Both the position numbers and the translations under genes were made by a program. The notes under the pieces were generated by a model. That model made no database searches. It saw nothing but the letters and a program-made list of their open reading frames with translations, and was not told where the DNA came from. Of a stretch of DNA of 64,000 nucleotides, positions 32,425 to 64,000 are shown piece by piece (position 1 is the stretch's first letter; every line of letters starts with the position of its first letter). Source of the stretch: Strigamia acuminata (Eukaryota; Arthropoda; Chilopoda; Geophilomorpha; Linotaeniidae); the NCBI GenBank assembly GCA_949358305.1, contig OX442316.1, positions 10,416,001 through 10,480,000 on the forward strand, given 5' to 3'.

Positions 32425-35400
32425 TCATGCTGTAGCGATCTCTCCTCCGGCCAACATCTCCTTGACAACCTCGTCAACCGGTTTCTCATTCCAGCCAAAA
32501 TTCTCCATCGCTTGTTCTTTGACACAAATGCTGAGCAAAGTAGTGATGTTTTCCCTCAGTCTACTCAGTCTAGATTTGCGAGCATCCAAACTCGGTCTAC
32601 TTTCGCATCGACTGATAACGTCGATGAGCACGTCGTCAATGAGTCGCTTGGGCCAACCCAACTCGGCCAGCACGTCGCTATCACTAACCAAATGACATAA
32701 TAATTTCGATATGTTATTCCGTAATTCGATCAAAACGGGCTCGTCCTTTGGCGACACGTTGTTCTCCACTTGTCGGCAACTCACGACGTCCCCGTCCGTG
32801 TCCGTCTCCATCTTCGACTGATCCGATTTGCGTTGTCGTCTCGGCTTCTTGTCCACTTTTATTGGCAGTTCCTTGCGATTCTTCAGCATAGACAAGGATT
32901 GGAGGATCCCTCGAGATCCGTGCTTGCGGTAGTAGTGATTGGTGATACCTTGGGGATGGATGAACATTTTCCCACACTCGGAGCACGTGTGCGGTCGTTC
33001 GATCGTCACCGGATGGTCGACGATCAACTTGAAAACTTCTTTGATGATTTTTCGTACGCGGGTCGAAGCGCGTCTCATTCCTCTGCTGCGGATACAGGTG
33101 TCCATCACCGTCACGGCCAAGTAGACCAAATTACAGTCACTCGTGATCGGTTCGTCTCTGCGCGACGATTCGATCAATTCGACGGTCGACTCGAAGTCGC
33201 TGTCAATTCCATTTTGCGCCGATTTCGCCTTATCCTTGGACAACTCCATTTCTTCGTCGTCGTCCTCCTCCTCGTACGGGATCTCAGACTCGAAAATGCT
33301 CGGAGATGTCGGGTAATTTGAGTTGTTGAATTCGACAGGAGACCCCGCGCGACTTTTCGGGCTCATTTCTCCAGCCATGCTTTCATTTTCTTGTGGTATC
33401 GGTGATGAAGAGTCCGCTTCGTCTTTGTTTTCAGCTTCAAATGATGTTTCTTCGTCCGAATGCTCCTCGCGACGACTCCTCGACGCAGACCGTGAACGAA
33501 CGCTAACGTCACGCTGGTATTTCCTCTTTCTCGGAGTAGCAAATGATTTAAGAACCTGGAATTTTCCGTCTTCATCTATCGTGAGTTTCTTGCAGTGCAT
33601 TTCAAATTCTCGGAGAAATTTGAACGATCCGTCGCAATGTTTGCAACTAATAGGTAACACGGATGAATTGTCCTTGGCGAAATGTTCGATACGATGATTA
33701 CGGCGCTGCAAAGGCGAACTTAAAACAGCTCGGCAGATCTCGCAAATGTACTTTTTATTTTTTTTGTGAATGCGTAAATGATTAGTCAAATCATCGCTCT
33801 TCCAAAACATCAAAAAACAAAATTCGCATTGATAATCTTTATGGACTTGCTATAAATAAATGAATAAATAAATAAATAAATAAAAATGATATTATATAAA
33901 ATAAAATTAATTCGATTAATTTTGACTCACTTTATCATGCATTTCCAGATGCTTTGGAGTTCGAAAAATCTTCATACACTTATTGCATTCGATCGAAGCA
34001 GTTCCACTCGCGTTCAGCAAGGCACTTTCATTCAACGTCGACTTGAGCCTCTTCAATTCGTTATTCTCTAAATCTTCTCCATTCACGTTGCCGCCGCAAA
34101 ACTTCAAGTGCGCTTCAAATTGCACTTTGTTCGCGAGAACTTTCTCGCATTGTAGGCAACAAACCTTCTGTCCACTACGCTTTGTCGCATTCAAATTCTT
34201 TGCTCTGCATGATCTTCGATGCGCCTTCATGTTCCTGAAACTAGAATGACATAAACTGCATTTGTACGACCGTCTAGAACCCACTTTGAACGCGGGAGTT
34301 TCTGGACTCGCATCCACGTCGTGACTACTCGAATGTTCCTTAAAAACAGTTTCGTCGTCAAAAAGCTCTTGACATTGTTTACATATCAAAACTTCATTCA
34401 CCGATTTCGTGTATTCGTCGCTACATTCGGTACAAATATATTGAAAATTCGGTTTTCCGCAAGTACAAAGTTCACCGGGACATGATTTACATTCCCCGAT
34501 TTGCTTTTTAAAATTCGTTCGCTTGTTACACGTTTCACACATGGATTTAAACTCAATTGTCACAGGTTTCTGTTTGAAATGAATTCGCTGATGAATGTGT
34601 TTCGCACGCGCACTGCTAAAACTTCTTTGACAAACTTCGCATTCGCTGCCAGAGTTTGTCTCCTTGGTCGATTTCTTTCCGTTCGGTGTGGGAATGACGC
34701 TGCACATGACCAGCGACGAAACCGGACCGTTCAAATGGATGGTTTCCGACTCAATGTGTATGGTCGAATCTTGTTTTTCTTGTCCTTGCTTAATGAAGTT
34801 GTCGATCGTGGTAAAAAGGTTCGGAGTTTCCTTCAGAGATTGTTGCGGTGTCGAAGTGGCGACGTCGGTCGTTACAGTCACGTCGTGTATTAGCTTCATG
34901 TGTTGTTTGAACGCGCCTCTCTTGACGAACTTGCGGCCGCAGATGTTGCAGTCCATCTTCAACTTGCATCGCTCCAAATGACGATCGAATGCCAAACTTT
35001 TCTTGAACTGAGCGCCGCAAAACGTACAAAAGTAACTACTTTCGAGGCAAATGTGACGTTGTTTGGCTATCAAGCAGCCGAAAAATTGCAGGCATTCTTC
35101 GCAATCCGACTGCTTCGCACTTTGCTCCACGTGACTCTGCCATTTCGTCTCGTTTTCAAACGTAATACTGCACACGTTGCAAGTGTACGGCTTGAAACCG
35201 GCGTGCAGAATTCTGTGGTGTTTCAGAGCCGCTTCGCTCGGGAAATAAATTCCCTTACATTTCAAACATTTCAGCTTTTCTGCGTCGGGTTTCGATACCT
35301 CAGTTTCTTTAGCTTTGTTAACCGTTTGGTCCATTTCATTGCCCTTGCATTTATGAGTCATCAAAAGCCCCCTGAAAACATTAAGATTACGCTTATTTTT

Positions 35401-35588
35401 AATTTTTAATACGCGAGAGTCTAAAATCACCTGGTTACAAATGCTTGCTCGCATTTCCTACACTTGAATGACTTCGAACTATTGTTTTTTAAGGCAATCG
35501 GTGACGTTTGCGAAATCGCTTTTTTTATCACTTTATTCGCCAATTTTTTTGCTACTAACTTGTCGTACGCTACTGGTGCTACTTTCAT
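32425..35588 (-). CDS. Large C2H2 zinc-finger protein with a C-terminal GW-motif repeat
   Basis: Minus-strand exons: 35431-35588, 33931-35371, 32425-33849; predicted 1007 aa. The ATG at 35588-35586 was chosen because a splice acceptor (TTTCCAG) lies just before it, implying a 5' UTR intron; an upstream in-frame ATG would be intronic. Two zinc fingers are completed across exon joins (CRKCEQAFVTR/GLLMTHKC and CNKCMKIF...HDK/QVH), which supports the splicing. I count about 14 C2H2 or C2HC fingers plus a Cys-rich stretch with many CxxC pairs (around residues 310-380). An acidic/Ser-rich region follows, then one isolated finger (HTCSECGKMF) and a finger-free end. That end holds two similar helical units, LRNNISKLL...GWPKRLIDDVL and LRENITTLL...GWNEKPVDEVV. 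Probably a nuclear DNA-binding protein; orthologue not recognised. Confidence 0.85.
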
Positions 35589-54938
<19,350 letters not shown>

Positions 54939-56646
54939 ATCTTCGATTTTTTAAAATCATACCTTGTTTTTTTTTTTTTATAGTTCTGGTTGTATTATTA
55001 AATACTAAATAGGATCCGAGGTGCGATCGTTTTCTTGTTTTTTAGATTTGTTTTTTAAAAAAAAAACTGTTTCGGTCTTCATTCTTTTTCTGAAAAAGGC
55101 AGTGTTTCAATTTTATGTATATATACATATATATAAAATTTATATTTTATATATGTTTGTTAAAACAAAATAATGTGCGAATGAAGATTTGGAACACTGC
55201 TCAGGTTCGTTGTTGAGTTGTTGACATGTGCCTAAATCAATTTGTTGTTGTTGTTATTATACGAAAGGAAAATTTGCAGAATTTGAAAAATGTGAATCAC
55301 GAATTTTTATCATGGAAGCTTTGTATTTTATTTTTCTTGGTTGTGAATTGATATCCTTTTAAATAATTTTTTTATCTCTACTTTCATACGTGTCTATATA
55401 ATGTTTTTTCATCGTGGTGTAGTTGTTAAAATGGTGTTTGTAATACGTGTTTTAATGTTGCAATTGCAATTTCATGAAGGCTCATACTTGTCTAACTTTA
55501 GAATAGTGGTTTAATAGATTTTAATTAATTCAATAATAAGTAAAAAAAAGGGATATTTTTAATTTTATTAATGAAATGGGGAATTAATATAATAAAACAA
55601 GAATATAATGTAACCAGCGGTTGATCAATTGCACTTTGTAGAAGTAAAAATTCACGTTTTAATTTGATGTTTTAGGATGTTACGGAAAATTGAAAATTGT
55701 ATAAATAAGCGGTATTAAAAGTAATGTTAAAAAAAAAAAAAAAAATTTAAAAAAAATATTTTTTTTTGAACAATTAAGTTTGTAATTTAATTATACAACG
55801 TTTTTATCATTCTTTTTTTCTTTTTTTAATTGGTTTGTAATGTATTTAATTAATTTGCTGAATTAATACAGTACTCGTCAAACTGTATTCAAATTCAAGT
55901 CTATTTAAAGAGAAAACGAAGAATTTGCGCAATAATATTAAAATATTCTATTTACGTAAATTTATGGCAAGAAAAACTTATAAAAATGATACTAAGTTTT
56001 ATTTCATAAGATAAAAGATACAAATAAATAAAAATACTTGTTGTGTAAGTTTACTTGTGATAAAATCAGTTTGGAAATAAATTCAGTTTAAAAAGAAAAA
56101 TGAATGAAAAACTACGAAACTCTTTAAATATCATTTTAAATTGAAAATATAATCTGAAAAAGAAAAAAATAATAGTTAGAACATTGAATTTTGATAATCT
56201 ACCAGCATCCCACCGTTTGCCTTTTGTTCGTTTATAAACGGATGCTGACGCGCAGTTGAAAGCACATGCACATGGTATCCATAATGCGTTGCTGCCCAAT
56301 ATGTCGAGTGCCATGTTTTGAACGGAATCGCAATCCAGTCTCAATCTTTCATAATCGAGGTTAGTAAACAGCTACTGTCAAGCCGATTTATTTTTTTAAC
56401 AAACCGTGATCATTCCCCAATCTAAATTACTTAAAATATTTGATCTAAACGCTTTTGTTGATCGGATATTAAATTTATCGTCAACAACCATCGCCCGTGA
56501 TATCTACAGACGCCATGTTTCTATTGTGTTGTAACTAGTGAGTTGCGTATTTTGACGGCTATTGTAAGTGGTTTAACGAAATGAATGGCGGTTATTTTTC
56601 AATTCTGACATAAAAATTAATACTACCTTTCTTGTTTGTAGTTTGA
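54939..56646. other. Scribble 3' UTR and Pumilio upstream region
   Basis: AT-rich sequence with candidate AATAAA signals, one near 55591-55596. A TA-rich stretch occupies 55115-55160. Towards the right, about 56480-56600 is GC-richer and probably contains the Pumilio 5' UTR exon. That exon would end at a donor (GCTATT/GTAAGTGG) near 56560-56575. The acceptor TTTGTAG before 56642 opens the first coding exon. Confidence 0.5.
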
Positions 56647-56850
56647 ATGAAGTGGTCAGGGCCAGCAGTAAATGAGGGGATGCTTTCGAACGTCCAGGCT
56701 CAGATGGCTTCAGTCAGTGCCAGACAGAATTCGGCTCGTTCGCAAGACGATGCTATGGTAGCGTATTTATTCCAACGACCACAGGCAGAGAACGATTTTC
56801 AACATTATAAGCAGCCGAGATGGGCTTTAGGAAATGACAACGTAATGGAG
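56647..56850 (+). CDS. PUM: Pumilio-family RNA-binding protein, first coding exon (rest outside window)
   Basis: A 68-codon exon from ATG 56647 to a phase-0 donor at 56851 (GAG/gtaaat). A splice acceptor lies 5 bp upstream of the ATG, so a noncoding exon precedes it. The diagnostic stretch is SARSQDDAMVAYLFQRPQ, followed by RWALGDN-like residues. This corresponds to the conserved N-terminal SQDDAMVdYfFQR motif of Pumilio proteins. The C-terminal PUM-HD repeats that bind UGUANAUA sites in mRNA 3' UTRs must lie beyond position 64000. Calling it Pumilio rests on this short motif, its position in the protein and the long following intron typical of the gene. Confidence 0.77.
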
Positions 56851-59800
56851 GTAAATTTTTAATTCACGACTCGGCTTCGGAGAAGTGCGTGGGTTCACAA
56901 TTTGTTGATAAAACAAAATACCGAGCCGTTGTTTATGTTTTGGTATTCTCATGTGTTATTACTTTATTTAAACCTTGGAATTGTTCAACTGGGAAAGAAT
57001 TTAACGAACTATTTTCTACGGTATTCGGGTGCGATGCTGACATTGTTGTTAATTTTTTAAAACTACGCGGTGATTTTATTTTACATTATTTCATTTCGAT
57101 TATTTTTTAAATTATCAATTCGAATTAGTGCGGTGTAATTACTGATTTGGGCCTTCATTAACATTAATGAAAGCTTCTTGAGCTGCGCATTTTAGGCGTA
57201 ATCACTAAACAAAAGATGTGTTGGTGACACGTGATCTATCTCGGAGGTTTTGCAATGTTTATTTGTTGTTAAATCTCTAGCCATACCTTTAACATTTATT
57301 CAAGACGTACTCTGTAAATATTACGGTATATGAGAACATATGAGGAGCAATAATAGGCCCAAGTTAATTAATCGATCCTTTTTATTTATACTCTTAATCT
57401 TGATATAGGTGAGAGGCTTATTTATAATTGTACCTTATTTGCGTTCCTTTTATCTCGTTAGTTACTGCGTTGGATCGTATTACTTAAATTTACAATGCAT
57501 AATTTTACTTCTAAGTTGTAATAAATTTGTGGGTTTTGAAGTTATCAACTTGTTGCTGAACTGCGCAACAGTTTAATTTATAAAAAAAAAAAATTCTGAT
57601 TAAACTTTATTTAATTCTTTTAAATTACTAATGCGCTGATATTATGTTGTGTAAATATTAATATGTTGGATACAGTTTGATCGAATTGTTTTATATTTTT
57701 AAAAGTGATTTTGCCACCGAGCACGTCTGGTATTTTACTTGAAGAAAACAAAGAAAGTGAATTAGGTCAAGTTGATATGTGACCACATCAAGTTGGGAGT
57801 TTTTAACCTTATCTCCAATTTTGCGTTTTAACAAACAAGTGGAATTTAACATTGAATTTGAAATGGGTGTTTATTTGTTAATTAAATATTCTTTGATACC
57901 TCGTAAAAGTGCTATTTTGGGTCTCGAAATTTGTGCCCGCAGATCCAATATGATGAAAATAAGTTGAGAAACGGTTAAAGTGCTGAACCCCCATCATTTT
58001 AGACGATTAGAATTATGAATTAATTATTTTGAAATTTTGTTCCGAGAATATCTATGATAATTTTATGGATTTTGAGAAATATTTTTGTGTATTCTGAGAA
58101 TATAGTTATTTTATTTTATTTTGTTACTATTTTTATTTTAAAAAAGAAAAAAAGTAAAAACACTGACGTCTTATAATTACATGGATGGCTGCAATTCTAC
58201 AGGAAATGTGAATATCCTATGATCTGATTAGTTTTATTTTTGGTTGAAAAAATAAAAAATGGCAATGTGTGTTTATACAGTGTGATGATTTCAGATAAGT
58301 TTAATCAACCTGGTCTAGGTTTTTTCTTACTGTAAAATAATAAACAGGAAAAAAATGATTTTTTTTTAAACGAGTTAATTGGATAAATGAATATAATTTT
58401 ATTGGAACGAGCATTAATCGATTCATCAGTATTATTAAAAAAGAAAATTGTGGACTTGTTTAACTTCTTTTTTTGTTTTTCATCCTGGTCATTGTACTTG
58501 AGATCAGAAGAAGAGGTTCAAACTAATCACATGATAAAGGTGACTGATAAGGCACGAAAGGAGTGAGCCGCGAAATAGGCACAAGTTGACCTTGGAGTTG
58601 GTTTCAAGGTAACTTTTCTGACCAATTTGCAATTCTGCAATATAAATGACTGTAAAAATAGTAGAGGATAATTAAAGACCTTTAAGTGTAATTAAATGAG
58701 ATGTAATGAATGATTAATTAAAATTTTGATAGGAGGAAAAGATTTAGATGCGGGTGGAATTAATACTGCACTTTGTAATTAAATTTAATATTATGCGAGT
58801 TAGTGGAGATTGCAGGCATAAAATGTAGTGTGGTCAAGTTTCGCTTTTTAGCAAAATGAAATTTTTGTGTTGGAATAACACGTTGTCCATGGTTAGTCTT
58901 GTTATGGAAAAAGGCGTGGAGAATTTTGTCGAAGGCTGTCAGATCGGTCAGGTGACCCTAAATTAATTTTTTTGTACATGATTACGAATTTTTTGACAGT
59001 ATTTGGCAGTGCTGAAAATATTTTCCCATTAATTTGTCGGGAAAAAATAGGTGGATGGAGTTTTTTGTTGAAATGTAATTATTTTTCGAACTGGTTAAGG
59101 TCGCGCGCGGAATGAAATGTGAAGTAATATCGAGAGTGAGGTCATTATTTTGTTTTATATTTTGCTAAAAGGTTGAGTTTAATTAGGTGTGCCTGGAATT
59201 GGTGGTGTGTGGCTGAGTTGGAAGTTTATTGACTAATCAGGCTTGAGGTAAAAATATATTGCAAACAAATACGCTTGACGTTAAGAGACAGTATTGTAAT
59301 CATGAGAGAAAACAACTGGCAAGGTTTTGAGAAACAACAACCTTCACACACAACCAATTTGGAATCCAGGGACAATCAAATTAAAATCTGAAAAAGAAGA
59401 GAGAATAGAGAAAATTTACATTTGCAATTGTTCTTTTCCAGGAGGAAACTGGGATTATGCCATGACGATGACGCGCATTGTTAAACGTTTATATCTATCA
59501 GTAATAGTTTAATCAAATATGTGGATTGTTGACATGTGTAGGCGGCAGTTGTATTTGGAAAGATGAATCTGTTGAACCGAGTGATAAATTAAGAAATACA
59601 GCACCGGGTTAACATTTTCTCGCTGATTGTGATTGATGTCCATTGCAGATAATGGAATGGGTAAAAATATCCTCGACTAATTCTGCATTTGTAAGGAAAC
59701 TTTCATGATTTGTCAATCGAATTATTTTTATTTCGCATAATTTTTTGCTAAAATAAATAAATAGTTGATTAATACAATGATGGACGTGTGGGTTGTTATT

Positions 59801-62800
59801 GATGAGATTTGAGGATCTCGTGCCCTTTTTACCTGTTGATAATTCGACATAAACAAGCCCGGTTGCCATCATCAAGTCTTGTTTTGTCAGTGTAGAAAAT
59901 TGGAAGAGGTTTCCATGACGACTGTTGACGTGGGATTTTTGGTTGACGTCGAAGTTGAAGTTTTGCCAGAACCGAGCTACGCTGAGCTGAGGTTTTTTTC
60001 TAAGACGAAACGAGTCTTGTAACACGGTTGCGTAACTATTTAAATAGTTGCGATTATAGGCATGCACTTGTGGCTGGAGTATGAAATAAGCCCGGTAACT
60101 TACGAGGGAATGACTGTCGTGTTATGAATATAATGAGCCATTTATGGGCAATTTTTTTTCACGAGGATGAGTAGTGGAAACTTGGTTTTGTGTGGAGAAT
60201 TGGGAAGAAAAATAAATTACGTTAGAAACGTTTTGAGATTAATAAATTGTGTGACATTTAAGATTTTTTTTTCTTTCTTTTCTCGTTTTTATTTATTTTT
60301 TATGTTGCGAGGCGTTTTTCGTATTTAAAATGCTGCCCTGAAGTTGGTTTTAGTCTCTTGTGAATGTGCATCCACTTGTTGCTATAGTAACAGTAGTTGC
60401 TAACGAAATTACGGTTTCCAGGTTTACAAAACTAGTATATAGCTCTTGCTATTTATTGGAAAATGCGTGTTGAAATGCTTATTGTTAGGAAAGTAATGAA
60501 TATTCGGTTGGCATTCACACTATTCTTTATTTGGTCAAATAATTGCTGAATATTTGGTCGTAATGTGTCGCAGTATTCGGTCGAGTTGTGAAATGATTCT
60601 CCTGCACGATGAATTTCATCTGTACGTTCCTCTTCTTCCCGTTAGGTCACCTACACGGTTCCCTCTTTCAATTACGCCACGCACGCATTGTTTTTCATTT
60701 TTTGAGCGAGTGTGCGATGTCGCTTGATTTGAAATGAAACGCGTAGACGGCGTATCGTTTCATTATATCAGTGGCGCCAAAAGGAAATAAACCCATACAC
60801 CGGCAGTATTGCTGGTTTTTGGCATTAAAATTTTTTTCGAAAAATTTTATCAGCTAAAATTGCTTCTTGTACCTGTTTGGTCACTTTTTCGTGTGACTTG
60901 AAACATTTATGGAGAAAAAACTGAATTTTAAATCATCAAAATTTATGTCTTTTGATTTAAATATGTAGTTTTTGATGATTTTGATATTCAGTTCATCTTG
61001 AGAAAAGTGAGTTTTATATTTTTAAAAAAAATTGCCTTCTACTTATTTTTAATTCATAATAAAATAAAGTTGGGAGTCTGGTTTTAGTTTTAAACCCATC
61101 ATTCGGTATAATGGCCATGTAAATAGGGCGGTTTGTGAAAATAAACTTGGTTCCAGTTTAAACTTTCGCTTAATAAACAAGCAAAGGTTTGTGGTTGGTG
61201 GCCAAGTGCGGTTATATAATATTTGTAAGAGAAAAAATAGGTTTTGGGTTGATATTTTAAAGAAAGAAAAAAATCAATCAGGAAATAAATATTGTTTTAT
61301 ATTTCCAAATGTTAACAAGAAAAAAAAATTCATTCAGTATCTACTCCAGTTTTGAGTTGACTGAATAATAGAAAGTAGGCCAAGGTGTAGCCATACTTTG
61401 TGCATGTTGGGGGAGAATTAAAATATGTAATTTTTTGGATTTTGGATTGATTTTCAGGAACAACGTGACAGTTGCTGCGATCGACTAATTAATTTTAAAA
61501 TATCAATTTCGACGTGACATTTTGGCATTTAGGATAGTAGAAAATGAGTTTAGCTTCTCGCGCAAAAGGATTGGAGGAAATAAATAGGTTTTTTTTTTTT
61601 ATGCATATTGGGCCGGATAATTTTACGACAGGAATTGTAAATGAGAATAAATTCTAATTGGTTGATATTATATATTTATGCGATGGGAAAAAGTGGGAAT
61701 GTTCTATATTTTTTCTCGTGGTTTTGAATTACAGGATATGTGATTTGTTGAAACGTGAGACTTAAAATTGGTTATAGAATTACCTCTGTTGTTACATGGC
61801 TGGTGCAAACTGAGATGAGGCTCAAATTGAATCAAGCGGGTCGTGTGATTTCGAAAATGTTTGCGAGATGAAATGATTCATTTTTTTTTCTCTTCTTTTT
61901 CTTGTCTTATGCAATTTTCCTATACTACGAATTTGCGTTTTGTTTGAGTGTTTTGAATTTTTCAGATGTTTTACTTCGAACAGAAAGATATTTGGACATT
62001 GATTTAATAATCTAAAGGATGTGATTATGTAATGATTTGCATTCGGCAATTCCGAGTAATTGCTAGCAAATAAATTAGAGGAGTAATGTTTATTGAGAAA
62101 ATATTTTTGTTTTAAGAATTGACTTCCTTCCTTGTCTTGGAGAAAGTGTTCTAGTAGCAATTTTTGTTTATTTTTAGGTCAGATTGTAATGTCTAGTTGT
62201 TTTTTTTTTGCTATGGAGAGATGGATGAAGACAAATTGTGGCTAGTTTTTGGGGGGTTTTGCCAAGTTTGTCATCTTTAAGTGGAAATTGTTGGGTATGA
62301 AAAGACTTGGGGGATGTGAAGACTTCATTTGGACTAGTCATCTCGAGGCTGGGAAATGAGAAAGAATCCGTTAGTCACGAGATACTACTAAGACTGTCTT
62401 GTTTCATCAATGGAGAAATTGTTTTGGGTTTCTTATTTATTTTACGAACAAAGTGACAGTCTAATTGGTTGCTGGCCTTGTAAGATCAAAAAAGTAAAAT
62501 TGAATGTGAAGTGAGACACTTGTTGTTAACCGTATTATAGGTTTAGTTAATTATTAATATTTAAAACTGATAGTTTAAGTGGCTTAGATTATATATTTGT
62601 CAGGTATTATATAAATTTTTAAAAGGTTAAATTCCGAGTTTGATCTGTCAATGTTGAGGTTTTTTTTATTAAAGATTACAATTTAATAATTGGTGCTTTC
62701 AATTCTGGAAGGACTTACGACTTAACTTCTTCTGACACATTTTAGAAGGGGAAAGTCGCTTCATAAGTCACTTTAACTTACAGTTTCTGGCAGATAAAGT

Positions 62801-64000
62801 CGTTTTTTACGTTATTATCCGTGGGTATCTTAAGCTCAGTGTTTGTTGATGTAAGAAAAACGTTATCCGTCAACCAAGAGACACGAGGAACAAAAGACTG
62901 AAGAGATAGAATTCACTTCTGGAGGTGAAGATTGAATGCATTCACGGTTCTTTGGTTTACTGGTTTATGTATTAGACCAGCAGACATTTTTGGAGGAATG
63001 TTCATGCTCTGTCATGGTGTCAAAATAAGTGTATTAGTTGTTAAACGACTTCCTTCTACGAATTGAGCGCGTGTAATGGTTTAATTTGAGGAAAACAAGC
63101 ATTTCAAAGTATCATTTCAGTTCATTTTAACAGGTGCGTTTGTAGATTTTCTAATTTTGTTTTATTATATATATATAAATATCTGATATAAATAAATGAG
63201 TGGAATAAAATAGTTGTGTTGTGTATATCTTTAGATTCGTTAAGATTGAACTGCATAATGCATTAAGGACTTTCAATCTACGAAAAGTAGAAGTGCATTT
63301 TGGGGGCTTTGTGCGTACAGACAAAAAGATAAAGATATGTCTTTTCTTTGGATGCATCTTTGAACTGACTTCTGATGGGCTGATTCGGCACACAAGAGTG
63401 CATGCATGCCGTACGACAAATCTATAAATGAGGAGGAGGGACTCAAATTTTGATATGTTTATGTAACAATGTTTTAGCTAGGAAATTTTAACGTGATGAC
63501 ATAAAAAAGATACGGGAGAATGCCACATGTAGTGATTCGAAGAAGTTTTTTTTATGTAAAAGATACTTGAATGTTTTTATTACTTTTTTTAATAGGCAGA
63601 ATGTATTTTTTTTGTGTTTTATATCAGATTAATAATTGGGAATTAAATGCACGCAATAAACGCAATGAAATTTCCAATTACAAATTGCATAGCAAGTTTT
63701 TTCCGGAAAACTCTCATAGTTATTGAGTGAATTAAAGGAGAAAAAAATTTTTTTTTTTGGATTGAAAAATAGTTTTAAAAAATTAGCTGATTGGTGTGTG
63801 GTTTAATTTTTGTTTGAGGAATTTATCCGGATTAGATGTAGGCCACTACAACTGAACCAAAATGTAAAAAAAAAGAAATTTAAATCAGTTATGGGTGGGA
63901 AAATGTTTGTCAATTGAAGGGTAATTTGGTTTATTACGTACCGGTATACACTATCTGTTAAAAGGACATGACCTGCCATTTTGATTTTAGGCTAAATTAT
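56851..64000 (+). other. Long intron of the Pumilio gene; no exon recognised
   Basis: More than 7.1 kb follow the first coding exon without any stretch I can place in Pumilio. Open frames at 59609-60067 (minus, 152 codons), 61822-62160 (minus) and 63221-63427 (plus) lack family motifs, repeats or splice partners. The sequence is AT-rich throughout with a few homopolymer runs. I saw no tRNA, known microRNA or transposon ends. Confidence 0.6.

Noticed and set aside
32770-33321. Plus-strand open frame opposite the zinc-finger gene
   Set aside because: It is a shadow of the minus-strand coding exon, with no domain and no start context of its own.
59609-60067. 152-codon minus-strand open frame in the Pumilio intron
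   Set aside because: It is the longest frame there, but has no motif, signal, membrane segment or neighbouring exon; taken as chance.

Overview
This is a gene-dense stretch of an animal nuclear genome. It is AT-rich, and its genes are interrupted by many short GT-AG introns (mostly 50-110 bp, T-rich before the AG). The gene set is bilaterian: INTS9, a UBF-type HMG-box factor, YTHDF, a DHHC palmitoyltransferase, a PRDM protein of the PRDM10/PRDM15 group, SDR16C dehydrogenases, Scribble and Pumilio. The compact introns and the SDR16C set suggest a protostome, possibly an arthropod, but I cannot name the species. Exon coordinates below were derived by hand from splice signals, reading phase and family similarity.

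Layout. 1-410 (+): last two exons of INTS9. 971-4536 (+): UBF copy A. 5401-5700: decayed second copy of the INTS9 3' end. 6314-11266 (+): UBF copy B. Together these form a tandem duplication of an INTS9-tail plus UBF unit, with a visible junction near 5384/5385 and the end of homology near 11626. 15200-17463 (-): YTHDF m6A reader. 18013-18852 (-): DHHC acyltransferase, divergent from PRDM (19235-24123, +). 24360-26536 and 28700-31779 (-): two tandem SDR16C genes with identical intron phases, with an extra SDR16C terminal exon at 27728-27845 between them. 32425-35588 (-): large C2H2 zinc-finger gene with an unfamiliar C-terminal repeat. 36499-54938 (+): complete Scribble in 40 coding exons, predicted 2015 aa. 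56647-56850 (+): first coding exon of Pumilio; the rest of the window looks like its long intron.

The genes do not form one pathway. The most notable part is the first 11.6 kb, where two linked UBF-like genes have diverged in their acidic C-terminal tails. Copy A has an in-frame stop, a dead last exon and one duplicated acidic exon. Copy B keeps the full tail and has two possible 3' ends. Other points of interest are the spare SDR16C terminal exon, a possible truncated Scribble isoform inside PDZ1, and a strongly conserved non-coding block at the duplication edge. No CRISPR array, rRNA, tRNA or complete transposon was recognised.
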